Positions 1-8,910 of a stretch of 64,000 nucleotides of DNA are shown one piece after another (the first letter of the stretch is position 1; the number at the start of each line of letters is the position of its first letter). A program made the position numbers and the translations under genes. The DNA is from Rhizobiales bacterium 2SD (GTDB lineage Bacteria > Pseudomonadota > Alphaproteobacteria > Rhizobiales > Beijerinckiaceae): assembly GCA_005502805.1 (NCBI GenBank), contig SCMY01000003.1:310001-374000 (forward strand), given 5' to 3'. Under the pieces are notes generated by a model. It worked only from the letters and a program-made list of their open reading frames with translations. It was not told where the DNA came from and searched no databases.

Positions 1-817
1 GTGAAGACTGGATGCGCCGCGAGATTGTCGACGGCTCTTGCCTCGGGTGGGCAAGTTAAAGGATATTCAAGATCGCTGCAGGCGAGGCCGGTGGGGTAAT
101 TTTAAGGCGATCTCAAGGCTCGAAAAGCGTATCCTAAAATTGATAATAACAGCTTATTGGAAGGCTGTCTGCCAAAATCTGAGTAGACCTGTATCAGTTG
201 GATTTTATACAACAGCAATTCTAATATAGGTTGTACCTCCGGCCGCCACCTGGCCGATACGAGTGTACGATGAATCCGGATAGGGATTGCAAAGCGGCAA
301 GTAGATTTTACAAATTCATTGTATAATTAATTTTCTTCGGTGTGATCAAAAATATTAAGAGCATCATTTCTACAATTTCCCATGTCGGGCGCGCTAATTG
401 CACGGCTGTGATGCTGGCAATGCGCCGAAGTGCGCGGAGCGCGAGGCCGATTGTTCCATCTTGAACTTGTGATCGCGCTCGAACTCGAGATGGCAGCATT
501 CTCGCCCGGACGGTGGTGATCAGCTCGACTAGGTCAGCCATTTCCCTGCTGGAGCCAGCCAAAGTGCCGAATTGGCGTGATGCTCCTGCGTTCTTGTGAA
601 CCGTCGTTCACATCCGCCAATCACGAAGCGACTGGATCAGACCGACGAACCCCGCGGTGAAACGCCTTGTCAGCCAGCTTCTGAAGCCGTCGCCACGCAA
701 ATGGCAGGAAGTTCTGCTGGGCATGATCCACGGGCATGCGCAGCACCAGGCCAAGGTCGATGAGCATAGCGCCACCGGCCTGAGCGGCGAGGCGACGGAT
801 GTCGACCCTGCTTTCCG
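1..817. other. Left-edge region without a supportable gene
   Basis: I find no convincing gene here. Short frames exist on both strands (for example minus strand 562-308 and plus strand 600-820), but none shows a recognisable domain or a good ribosome binding site. Base composition changes from AT-rich (about 120-360) to GC-rich, as expected of degraded or recombined DNA beside the polyketide-synthase relic that follows. Confidence 0.4.
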
Positions 818-1243
818 CTAAAGCTCGGCAATATGGCGCGTGACGTCGTCGATCGCAGATCGTCGAGCAATTGGCTGAAGCGGATCTGGACGCCGAAGGT
901 CGTCTGCAGGCCCTGCGCCGCCTGCGTCAACAGGAGCGAGTCGAAGCCAAGCTCAAGGAAACTCGGGCCCGTCTCGTCCGCGCCGAAAGGCTGCCTCGAC
1001 CGGTTCTCGAAGATCGCTGCGACCCGGCCGCCGAGCCCCGAACGGCCCGGGAGGATGTCGGTGTCCCCGGAGGTAGCCATGGCCGGTTCCTGCTCGGGTT
1101 GAGTGGGAAGGGATTCAAGGACGGCAGCCGCGGGCGCGGCTGTGAGCGCGGGGCCGGAGGCTGGCGCTTCGACCCAGTGCCGGCTGCGTTCGAAGGGATA
1201 GGTCGGCAGCGAGACGCGGCGCGGCTGTCTGGTTGAGCTTCTC
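818..1243 (-). pseudogene. Decayed 3-prime end of a type I polyketide synthase (post-AT linker and acyl carrier domain)
   Basis: On the minus strand a frame begins with RRVSLPTYPFERSRHWVE, the typical post-acyltransferase linker of modular polyketide synthases. It continues into an acyl carrier domain containing LGFDSLLLTQ, where the serine would carry phosphopantetheine. Near 853-858 the frame shifts. In the next frame the expected carrier-domain end (IDDVTRHIAEL, then TAG at 820-818) resumes, so a one-base indel best explains the break. No ketosynthase or acyltransferase body is present and the sequence upstream runs straight into the manC stop at 1285. It is the last fragment of a larger synthase, not a free-standing carrier protein. 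The carrier domain itself is well preserved, so decay may be fairly recent. Confidence 0.75.
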
Positions 1244-1284
1244 CCAGGAGTCCACGAGTTCGTAGCCGAGCGCGCATTGCCTCT

Positions 1285-2694
1285 TCAGATGAGTTGTCGA
1301 ACCTCGTCGATGCGAATGACGTCGTCCTCGCCGAAATAGCTGCCGTTCTGGATTTCGATGAGCTCGAGCGGCTCGGTGCCGTCGTTCTCCAGCCGGTGCG
1401 CTGCACCGAGCGGGATGAAGATGTGGTCGTTCCTGCCGAAGCGACCGACGGTCTCGTCGACCGTCACGGTGGCAGTGCCGCGCACGACGATCCAATGTTC
1501 CGAGCGGAAGCGATGCTTCTGCAGCACCAGGTGCCCTTTCGGCGCGACGACCATGCGTTTCACCTGGAAGCCTTCGCCGGCATCGACGATCTGATAGGAG
1601 CCCCAGGGGCAGTGAACGCTCGGATGCGTCTCGGCCTGGCTGCAGCCCTTGCTGCGCAGGAGCTCGACGACCTGCTTGACCTCGGCCGCGCGGTTGCGAT
1701 CGGCGACCAGTACCGCGTCGCGGTTCGCGACCACGATCAGATCCTCGACACCGAGGACGGAGGTCATCGGTCCGTCGGTCGAGACCAGGCAGTTATGCGC
1801 GTCGACCAGCTCGACATTGCCGCGGCGGGCATTGCCGCTGCCGTCATGATCGCTCAGCGCCCAAAGTGCATCCCAGCTCCCGATGTCGGACCAGCCGCAC
1901 GACATCGCGACGACGGCGGCCCGGTCTGTGCGTTCCATGACGGCAAAGTCGATCGAACGCTTCTGTGCTCTGACGAACCCGTCCAGCGCCAGCGCTAAGG
2001 CGCCACCCTCGTCGCTTCCACGAGCAACGGCTGCTTCGACCGCGTTTACCGTCGCCGGCTCGAAGGCGCGATACTCCTCGATCAGGTTGCGCGCACCGAA
2101 CAGGAAATTGCCGGAGTTCCATAACCAGCCTCGGCGCAGATAGTCAGCAGCGCGATGCCCGTCAGGTTTTTCGGTGAAGCAATCGACGCATCGAGCCTCG
2201 CCTTCGAGCATCGTGCCTGGCTCGATCCAGCCATAATCCGTGCATGCGTGTTGCGCCGGGATTCCGAAGGTGACGAGCCGCCCGGCACGGGCGGCGGGCA
2301 GGCCGCAGGCGACGGCGTGGCGGAAGCCGGCGCGGTTGGCCACGATATGGTCGGAGGCGACGACGAGGACAGTGCTGTTCGCCTGCTGCTCTTCCGCGAT
2401 CAGGCAGCCAGCGAGGATGGCGGGACCGGAATCGCGTCGCTCAGGCTCGAGCACGATCCTGGCCTCGGCGTTGATCTCCGCCAGCTGCTTTTCGGCCAGG
2501 ACGCGGTGACTATGGTTGGTCAGGACGAGCGGTGGGTCGAACAGCTTGTTGCGCAGACGTAGGACCGTGTCCTGAAAGGTGGAGCGCTCGCCGAGCAGCA
2601 TGGCGAACTGCTTGGGAAGGGAGTTGCGCGAGGTCGGCCACAGCCGCGTCCCGGCACCGCCGCACATGATGATCGGACGAATTCTCGCAGACAT
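1285..2694 (-). CDS. manC: Mannose-1-phosphate guanylyltransferase / mannose-6-phosphate isomerase
   Basis: 469-residue bifunctional type II enzyme that makes GDP-mannose from mannose-1-phosphate (N-terminal nucleotidyltransferase) and interconverts mannose-6-phosphate and fructose-6-phosphate (C-terminal cupin). The N terminus carries the pyrophosphorylase signature GGAGTRLWPTSRNSLPKQF (about residues 12-30). The C-terminal cupin shows SEHWIVVRGTA and ends with SYFGEDDVIRIDE, normal for the ManC/XanB/AlgA family, as is the length. The ATG at 2694 is the family start. It is the only complete GDP-mannose gene here and lies at the left end of the polysaccharide locus; no phosphomannomutase or GDP-mannose dehydratase is in the window. 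A 3-prime relic of a related gene lies at 39560-39759. Confidence 0.95.
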   Translation of the reverse strand: MSARIRPIIMCGGAGTRLWPTSRNSLPKQFAMLLGERSTFQDTVLRLRNKLFDPPLVLTNHSHRVLAEKQLAEINAEARIVLEPERRDSGPAILAGCLIAEEQQANSTVLVVASDHIVANRAGFRHAVACGLPAARAGRLVTFGIPAQHACTDYGWIEPGTMLEGEARCVDCFTEKPDGHRAADYLRRGWLWNSGNFLFGARNLIEEYRAFEPATVNAVEAAVARGSDEGGALALALDGFVRAQKRSIDFAVMERTDRAAVVAMSCGWSDIGSWDALWALSDHDGSGNARRGNVELVDAHNCLVSTDGPMTSVLGVEDLIVVANRDAVLVADRNRAAEVKQVVELLRSKGCSQAETHPSVHCPWGSYQIVDAGEGFQVKRMVVAPKGHLVLQKHRFRSEHWIVVRGTATVTVDETVGRFGRNDHIFIPLGAAHRLENDGTEPLELIEIQNGSYFGEDDVIRIDEVRQLI

Positions 2695-3613
2695 GTCGAC
2701 CCTCTCAGCATGAACTGGAATCGGGTCGCTGCTGGCTGGCGAAACCCGTGAGTTGGCGCATCGGCGTCTTTACCCCGTTCGCCCGGCAGGACGAGCGGCC
2801 AGGGCCGCTGTCGGTCCGAGCGAACGGCAAGCGCCGGTCGGGCAGGGACGGGGGATGACTTCCCGGAGTGAATTGACGCGTCCAAAGCTAGCTCCGATCG
2901 CCAAGCCCAAAGCCTGGCGCCGCGATGCGGGCAGGATGTCAGGACCGGCGGCGTTTTCCGCTTCGGCATTCGGGCCAAGACGCGTCGTCACTGGATTAAT
3001 CCCATAGTCGAGCGGAGAGGTCGTCGCTGGGTCAGAGCGTTATCTCGCGTTGCGTGGGAAGTAGCCCTTCCTCGTTGCTGCCGGGGTGTTCACCTCCCAA
3101 AGCGTCTTATCCACCCCGGCGAGATCCGGTTTGATTGTTGATGGATGGTTGGCCTTTCGACTAACCGCAGCGGCGTAGTCGGTCTGGGTTGCGCAGCCAC
3201 CCGCGTGCCGTGGCGGGCACAAAGGCTTCCTGCTGGCGGCTTGTGGCCGTGCGAGGCGAGCCTCGCTTCGAGATGGGTTGGCTGGACCAGTTCATTGGCG
3301 AGTTAATGGGTAACGAAACCGTCATAATGAACAGGGGCGCCAAGAGTAGATTAAGAATAGATCATCAATAAAGCACAATATGGGATCAAAGATAAAATAA
3401 ACCTAAAACCCACTAGCCGTGCTGCGGGGCTTGGCAGGGCGCTGCTCTTCGCCGTCTCACATCTTGATGATGATCAAGTCGAAAGATGTGGTGCGGCTAC
3501 TCTGCTAGGCGCTTTCGACGGCCTGCGTCGGCCAATGAGTTATTTACTCATATTTAGGATTATCTAATAGTATTCTTAGTTCGAATCGGCTGAAGGCGCT
3601 GTATGAGGCAAGC
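2695..3613. other. Long intergenic region between manC and the AraC-type regulator
   Basis: About 920 bases with no supportable gene. Short frames on both strands have no recognisable domains. It must contain the manC promoter (minus strand) and that of the AraC gene (plus strand). The part from about 3340 to 3600 is visibly AT-rich and contains the nested inverted repeat at 3458-3490. Possible remnants of decayed genes near 3040-3340 could not be identified. Confidence 0.5.
3458..3490. promoter_or_regulatory. Nested inverted repeat upstream of the AraC-type gene
   Basis: An outer perfect 8-base inverted repeat (CACATCTT at 3458-3465, AAGATGTG at 3483-3490) encloses an inner 6-base one (CTTGAT at 3463-3468, ATCAAG at 3473-3478). 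It lies about 125 bases upstream of the regulator start in AT-rich DNA. It could be a binding site or a cruciform-forming element; no regulator can be named from sequence alone. Confidence 0.4.
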
Positions 3614-4681
3614 ATGATTCGAGATCGGAAAAATACAGTGGCCGAATACGAAAGCGGTTCGTACAGTTATGTGGCGACTCTTACAATCTTAGCGGCCAAT
3701 GAGTTGGCTTCTAATGATATTGACTATGTTCCATTGTTAATAAAATCCGGATTGCCGTCGTCGCTTTCCAGTGATGCGTTGGCTATTGTGCCTGTCCGAA
3801 GTCAATCGGAATTTCTTGATTTGGCAGCCGATGCCTTGAAGGATGATTTGCTTGGATTTCATCTCGCATTGAATTTTGATTTCCGTGCGCTCGGCTTCAT
3901 TTATTACGTAGTTGCCTCTGCTGAAAATTTAGCAGAAGCACTCACCAAAGAGGAGGAGTATTCAGCGATCCTGAACGAACCGGTGCGGCTGCGCAGCGGC
4001 AAGACGAGTGGCGTATCTGTCGAGCTGAGCTATGAAGGCCTGGATCCCCATCTGGACCGCCATTTTTCGGAGTTCTGGATCACGGGTACGCTCAAGCAAT
4101 GTCGCGACTTCACGAACCGCGAGCTGGTCCCAACCTCCGCGACGATGGTCCATCTGCGGGCGGGCAAGGTGCCGGAGATGGACCGCTATTTCGGTCGGGA
4201 AGTCGTCTTCGGGGCGGACAGGGATCTTCTCGAATTTGGAAAGGATGCGGGCGATCTGCCGCTCGTCACGCATGATCCGCATCTTCATCAGCTTTTGAGG
4301 CGGCTGCAAAGCAGCGGCTCCACGGTGCGCGCTCCGGAGCCGGAAACTCTGCAGCTACGCGTGGAAAAGGCGATCGCCGCGCGTCTTCGCTACGGGACTG
4401 TCACCATCGACGCTACTGCCAGTGACCTCGGAACGAGCGCGCGCACCCTGACGCGGAAGCTTGCAGAGGAGGGGGCGAGCTTCAGCAGCATTCTCGACGG
4501 TGTCCGAGCCTCTCTCGCCGTTCGATATATGCGAAGCGGCGAGATCACCATGTCGCAGCTCGCCTGGCTGCTGGGCTATCGCGAGCCGAGCACTCTGGTC
4601 CGGGCATTCAAGCGATGGACCGGCAAGACGCCGACGGAGTTCTCGCGTGAGCTCAAGCAAGGCAAGTTCGACGACGCCTGA
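3614..4681 (+). CDS. AraC-family transcriptional regulator (OruR-like, with N-terminal ligand domain)
   Basis: 355 residues. The N-terminal two thirds fit the arabinose-binding-like domain found in OruR/ArgR-type AraC regulators. The C-terminal ~100 residues form the double helix-turn-helix, with TASDLGTSARTLTRKLAEEG as first helix pair and MSQLAWLLGYREPSTLVRAFKRWTG as second. A GAGG motif five bases before the ATG supports the start. The first ~350 bases are clearly more AT-rich than the rest and than the neighbours, suggesting mosaic or foreign origin. Its place between manC and the secreted lyase makes it a candidate local regulator of the polysaccharide genes, but that is inferred from position only. 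The effector is unknown. Confidence 0.88.
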   Translation: MIRDRKNTVAEYESGSYSYVATLTILAANELASNDIDYVPLLIKSGLPSSLSSDALAIVPVRSQSEFLDLAADALKDDLLGFHLALNFDFRALGFIYYVVASAENLAEALTKEEEYSAILNEPVRLRSGKTSGVSVELSYEGLDPHLDRHFSEFWITGTLKQCRDFTNRELVPTSATMVHLRAGKVPEMDRYFGREVVFGADRDLLEFGKDAGDLPLVTHDPHLHQLLRRLQSSGSTVRAPEPETLQLRVEKAIAARLRYGTVTIDATASDLGTSARTLTRKLAEEGASFSSILDGVRASLAVRYMRSGEITMSQLAWLLGYREPSTLVRAFKRWTGKTPTEFSRELKQGKFDDA

Positions 4682-5092
4682 CGGGGGATTCGCTGCAGGT
4701 GCACATTGGCGGGAAAAGGCAACGATTTGGCGGGCGAAGCTATGACGCGCCTGCCGCCTTTCACCTATACACGCATCGTCCTACTTCGGCTGCCTCGCGA
4801 ATCAGCGGGCCGAAAAATCGCTACGAGACGAGTCCACGTTGCTGTGGTGAAGCAGCGCGTGATCTGTGCGCCGTCTGAATACGACTTGGGAAGTTGAAAT
4901 GAATTTCTGGGCTAACAAGTAGCGGATTTTATCCGTTCTGTGCAGTTTGACAGCAGCATCCAGATTACCTGCGCATCTTCTCCAATCGTTGCTTCCGCGT
5001 AATCCAGCCGCCGACTAGCCGTACTGGTTAGTCCAGGGCGGAGCTGTCTCTGCTTGAGCGGCTTCGCATGTCCACCACCCGAGAGAGACTGC
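4682..5092. other. Intergenic region before the RTX lyase
   Basis: About 410 bases with no credible gene. It should hold the promoter of the lyase/type I secretion genes. I see no strong hairpin or recognisable operator. A GAGAGA tract just before 5093 acts as ribosome binding site for the lyase. Confidence 0.5.
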
Positions 5093-6817
5093 ATGACTAT
5101 ATACTACGTATCGCCCACCGGATCTGACAGCCAAACAGGAACCCTCGAACGGCCTTTCGCCTCCCTGCAACACGCTCACGATCTCGCCAAGCCGGGTGAT
5201 ACCATTTATCTCCGCGGTGGCGTGTATGCGCTCACCGAGGGCATCCAGCTGACCAAGGATGGTACCAGCGGGGCGCCGATCACGATCTCCAACTACCAGA
5301 ATGAGACGCCCATCCTGGACGGGTCTCGGATGACCTCGTCCGACTATTATGGCCGCACGGGTTCCGGTGGCTGGGTGCTCGATGGCTCGAGCATCTCCTG
5401 GAACCACATCGTCGGGCTGGAAATTCGCGGCGGGCCGATGGGTGGCCTGGTGGTGAGGGACCAGTCGCACAACAACATCATCGAGCGCCTCGACGTGCAC
5501 GACAATGGCCGGGGTGGCTCAGAGGGCAAAGGCATTTCCCTGTTCGGAGCCAGTTCGAACAATCTTTTCCTCAACAACGACTCCCATGACAATCGTGACC
5601 AAGCCGGCGACAATGCCGACGGCTTCCAGGTCGCCACCACTGGTACCGGCAATGTCCTTCGCGGAAACCGCGCCTGGGGCAACTCCGACGACGGTTTCGA
5701 CTTCTTCAATATCCAGAACGGCACGCGGAGTGCGCCTGTTCTGATCGAGGGCAACTGGGCGTTCGACAACGGCTACGGCGCGGATGGCAAGCTGGTGGGG
5801 GATGGCAACGGCTTCAAGCTCGGTGGTTTCCGGGAGGGCACCGGTAGCTCCTCCGGCGGTCACATCGTCGTAGACAACGTCGCTTGGGGAAATGCGGCGA
5901 TCGGCTTCGACGAGAACCGTGGAACCGGGATCACCCTGAGAGAGAATACCGCCTACGACAACGGCACCTACAATTACGGCTTCTTCAACGGGACGGGCAG
6001 CTTCTACGACAACGCTGCCTACGGTAGCGGCAAGATTTCGGCCTCCGGAACGGGGTCGGGCAACTCATGGAACGCCGGGTCGGATTTCGGGAGCAACCCG
6101 TTTGCGTCCCTCGAAGGTGCTTTAGGGCGCGCCGACCGTCTTGCTGACGGGTCGCTGCCCTTCAATGATGGGACGGGCACCGCGCCGGTCCCCGGAACTC
6201 CGGGAGGCGATTTGGGCGGCATCGTCACGCCGCCGCCGGTGGATCCGGTCATTCCCACTCCTGACCCTGTGGTTCCCGCCCCGTCAGATCCCGCCCCCAC
6301 GGAGCCTGCGGGCCCCATTGCCAAGCAGTACGGCTCGGATCGTGCCGACTCGCTCAACGGTACGGCGGGGAGTGACTTCATTCACGGCAACGGCGGTTCC
6401 GATCGCCTGGATGGCGGCGCGGGCAGGGACGAGCTCCGCGGCGGCAGCGGCAATGATTTCCTGACGGGCGGTCTTGGTGCCGACCTCATGCACGGCGGCG
6501 ACGGTCAGGACACCTTCGTGTTCAGGACTGCGGGTGAGAGTGGCGTCGGCGCAGGCCAGCGCGACGTTGTGCAATGGTTCCAGCAAGGCAAGGACACCAT
6601 CGATCTCAGCTTGATCGATGCGAACACGGCAATGTCCGGGGACCAGGTGTTCAAGTTCGCGGGTGAGACACAGTCGGTCGAAGCCCACTCGGTTTCGTTC
6701 TTCCGGTCAGGCAGCTCTACTATTCTTCAAAGCGATATCAATGGGGATAGCACGGCTGACTTCCAGATCGAGTTCAACAGCAAGCTGATTCTCAACCGAT
6801 CTGACTTCGCCTTCTGA
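5093..6817 (+). CDS. Secreted parallel beta-helix polysaccharide lyase (PL9-like) with RTX tail
   Basis: 574 residues from the ATG at 5093, preceded by GAGAGA. There is no N-terminal signal peptide. Residues 1-340 form a right-handed beta-helix resembling family 9 pectate lyases: D176, then D199-D200-D203 in NSDDGFD, and K242 in GNGFKLGG match in order and near-spacing the calcium aspartates and catalytic lysine I recall for Pel9A. A proline-rich linker (about 378-408) leads to five RTX-type glycine/aspartate repeats (about 433-475) and a C terminus ending DFAF, an Asp plus three non-polar residues as in serralysin-type type I substrates. The type I exporter genes follow directly, so export by them is very likely. 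The substrate is not known; the self-made polymer is the obvious candidate. A second, Tat-type relative lies at 26978-28348. Confidence 0.85.
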   Translation: MTIYYVSPTGSDSQTGTLERPFASLQHAHDLAKPGDTIYLRGGVYALTEGIQLTKDGTSGAPITISNYQNETPILDGSRMTSSDYYGRTGSGGWVLDGSSISWNHIVGLEIRGGPMGGLVVRDQSHNNIIERLDVHDNGRGGSEGKGISLFGASSNNLFLNNDSHDNRDQAGDNADGFQVATTGTGNVLRGNRAWGNSDDGFDFFNIQNGTRSAPVLIEGNWAFDNGYGADGKLVGDGNGFKLGGFREGTGSSSGGHIVVDNVAWGNAAIGFDENRGTGITLRENTAYDNGTYNYGFFNGTGSFYDNAAYGSGKISASGTGSGNSWNAGSDFGSNPFASLEGALGRADRLADGSLPFNDGTGTAPVPGTPGGDLGGIVTPPPVDPVIPTPDPVVPAPSDPAPTEPAGPIAKQYGSDRADSLNGTAGSDFIHGNGGSDRLDGGAGRDELRGGSGNDFLTGGLGADLMHGGDGQDTFVFRTAGESGVGAGQRDVVQWFQQGKDTIDLSLIDANTAMSGDQVFKFAGETQSVEAHSVSFFRSGSSTILQSDINGDSTADFQIEFNSKLILNRSDFAF

Positions 6818-6837
6818 TCAGCAAGTCTCTTAGCCGA

Positions 6838-6868
6838 GCCAGGCCGACCCTTCACGGGCCGGCCTGGC
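6838..6868 (+). terminator. Hairpin between the lyase and the type I secretion genes
   Basis: Perfect 9-base arms GCCAGGCCG (6838-6846) and CGGCCTGGC (6860-6868) with a 13-base loop, 20 bases after the lyase stop. No T-run follows, so it is either a partial terminator or an mRNA-stabilising hairpin that sets the lyase to exporter ratio. Confidence 0.5.
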
Positions 6869-6951
6869 ACATCAGATCTGCTCCCGTCAGCTCCGATCGC
6901 GAGGATTTTGAACTGTCCGACTCTCCATCCCTTGGCACGCCGGCTCTCGCA

Positions 6952-8910
6952 ATGGATTTTTGGCGAGAGCGGGGTGTCGCTGCGTTGAATTCCTGGAAGA
7001 GGAAGCTTCTGTCCTGGCGAATATCCCGCGTTCTTTTGAGGGCGTGGTTGAATGCCTGGAAGAGGATCTATCTTTCTTGGCGTGCCATCCGCGTCCTGTG
7101 GGGAACGCGATCAGAGGGGGCAGCGGTGACCTCCGCCTCGATGGCGGCCTTCGGGATCGGGAGCCGGGCAGCTCCGTCGGCTTCTCCGCTCACGGACGCG
7201 CTCTTTCGATGGCGCCGTGCGCTCGTCGCGATCGCGGTCCTCAGCGGCATGTTGAACCTGCTCACGCTGGCCGGTTCGCTTTATATGCTCGAGATTTACG
7301 ATCGCGTTCTGCCGAGCCGAAGTGTCCCGACCCTGATCGGCGTCACCATGCTCGTCGTGATACTGTACCTATTCTTCGGCATTTTCGAGATCCTGCGAGG
7401 TCGCCTCCTGCTGAGGATTGGCGGCGCGCTGGATGAGGCCATGACATCGCGAGTGTTCCGGGCCTCACTGGCTGTCTCATTGACCTCGCGATCGCCGGGG
7501 GAGAGCATGCAGCCCGTGCGCGATCTGGACCAGGTACGCACGTTCCTGTCCGGCAGTGGCCCGGGAGCGCTGTTCGATCTGCCGTGGATTCCGCTCTATC
7601 TCGGCATGTGCTTCCTGTTCCATTTTTGGATCGGCGCCACCGCTCTCATCGGCACCATCATTCTCATCGCTTTGACGGTTCTGACCGAGCGCCTGTCCCG
7701 TTCGCCAGCCTTGGCGGCGAGCGATGCTGCCGCGCACCGGCTGCATGTCGGAGAAATCGGCTGCCGGAATGCCGAGACCGTCCAGGCGATGGGGATGGGC
7801 GGCGAGATGACGGCCTTGTGGACGGCTGTGAACAACGAGCATCGCCGTCATCACCAGCGCGCTGCAGAGGTGTCCAGCGGCTTCGGAGCCGGCTCCCGGG
7901 TGTTGCGCTTGCTGCTGCAATCTGTGGTGCTTGGCGTCGGAGCCTATCTTGTCATCAAGCAGGAGGCGACGGGCGGCATCATCGTGGCCAGCTCGATCCT
8001 CACCGCGCGTGCTCTCGCTCCGGTCGACTTGGCGATCGGCAACTGGAGCGGGTTCGTCAAGGCGCGCCAAGCTTGGGCACGCCTGACGGAGCTGCTCGTC
8101 GCGCATCCGTCTGCGCCGCCGGCCCTGGCATTGCCCACCCCGCGGGAATGCCTCGTGGTCGAGGCCGCTTCTGTGACGCCGCCCGGTGTGCAGCGCCTGA
8201 CGGCCATCGACATCGCCTTCACGCTTCGGCCCGGGCAGGGTCTGGGCGTGATCGGACGCAGCGCTTCGGGGAAGTCGTCATTGGCCCGCATGTTGGTCGG
8301 TATCTGGCAGCCGCTCCGGGGCACGGTCCGGCTGGATGGATCGTCGCTTCAGCACTGGCAGCCCGAAGCCCTGGGCCGCCACATCGGCTATCTGCCGCAG
8401 GAGGTCCAGCTCTTCTCGGGTACAGTGGCCGCGAACATCGCGCGTTTCCGTAGCGATGCGACGGCTGACGAGATCGTCCGCGCCGCGATGGCGGCCGGCG
8501 TCCACGACATCATCCAGCGCCTTCCTAACGGCTACCAGACGCAGATCGGCGACAGGGGCGCCGCCCTCTCTGCGGGGCAACGGCAGCGGATCGCATTGGC
8601 CCGTGCGCTCTATGGCGACCCCTTCCTCGTCGTTCTGGATGAGCCCAATTCAAACCTCGACGCCGATGGCGAAGAGGCCTTGACCGAGGCCATTCTTGGC
8701 GTGCGCAGGCGAGGCGGGATCGCGGTCGTCGTTGCCCATCGACCGAGCGCGTTCGCAGCTCTCGACCAGGCGATGGTCATGGCGGATGGCCGGATGCAAG
8801 CCTTCGGGCCCAAGGAACAGGTCCTCTTCACCTCGCTCAAGGCTGTGCCCAAGTCTACCGAATTACCCGCTGGAGCAACGCCGAAGCGAGAGGGCGCATC
8901 GCATGAGTGA
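6952..8910 (+). CDS. Type I secretion ABC transporter (permease/ATPase, PrtD/AprD type)
   Basis: 652 residues from ATG 6952. The transmembrane domain (about residues 90-370) is followed by an ATPase domain with Walker A GRSASGKSS (435-443), signature LSAGQRQRIALARAL (539-553) and Walker B LVVLDEP (559-565). It should be the inner-membrane energy-coupled part of the exporter for the preceding RTX lyase. Relatives are about 580 residues; the extra ~58 residues contain a tandem duplication (6988-7113). A GTG at 7126 with a strong AGAGGGGG ribosome site gives 594 residues and may be the main start. I keep the longer form because the two repeat copies differ at several synonymous positions, which suggests the leader is translated. 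The gene overlaps the adaptor by 8 bases. No outer-membrane TolC-like gene is nearby. Confidence 0.88.
   Translation: MDFWRERGVAALNSWKRKLLSWRISRVLLRAWLNAWKRIYLSWRAIRVLWGTRSEGAAVTSASMAAFGIGSRAAPSASPLTDALFRWRRALVAIAVLSGMLNLLTLAGSLYMLEIYDRVLPSRSVPTLIGVTMLVVILYLFFGIFEILRGRLLLRIGGALDEAMTSRVFRASLAVSLTSRSPGESMQPVRDLDQVRTFLSGSGPGALFDLPWIPLYLGMCFLFHFWIGATALIGTIILIALTVLTERLSRSPALAASDAAAHRLHVGEIGCRNAETVQAMGMGGEMTALWTAVNNEHRRHHQRAAEVSSGFGAGSRVLRLLLQSVVLGVGAYLVIKQEATGGIIVASSILTARALAPVDLAIGNWSGFVKARQAWARLTELLVAHPSAPPALALPTPRECLVVEAASVTPPGVQRLTAIDIAFTLRPGQGLGVIGRSASGKSSLARMLVGIWQPLRGTVRLDGSSLQHWQPEALGRHIGYLPQEVQLFSGTVAANIARFRSDATADEIVRAAMAAGVHDIIQRLPNGYQTQIGDRGAALSAGQRQRIALARALYGDPFLVVLDEPNSNLDADGEEALTEAILGVRRRGGIAVVVAHRPSAFAALDQAMVMADGRMQAFGPKEQVLFTSLKAVPKSTELPAGATPKREGASHE
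6988..7113 (+). repeat. Imperfect 63-base tandem duplication in the ABC-transporter leader
   Basis: Two 21-codon units, 6988-7050 and 7051-7113, encode NSWKRKLLSWRISRVLLRAWL and, in the second copy, N-A-W-K-R-x-x-L-S-W-R-x-x-R-V-L-W. The WKR, LSWR and RVL positions are kept. Within the first 16 codons, five differ only synonymously (Leu, Ser, Arg, Val, Leu), so the copies are old and protein sequence appears constrained. The encoded segment is basic and tryptophan-rich, likely amphipathic. Confidence 0.8.

Noticed and set aside
600..820. Plus-strand frame ending at 820
   Set aside because: Short, opposite to the polyketide-synthase relic, no ribosome site and no recognisable domain.
2770..3343. 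Several short frames upstream of manC
   Set aside because: Overlapping on both strands, no domains and no ribosome sites.
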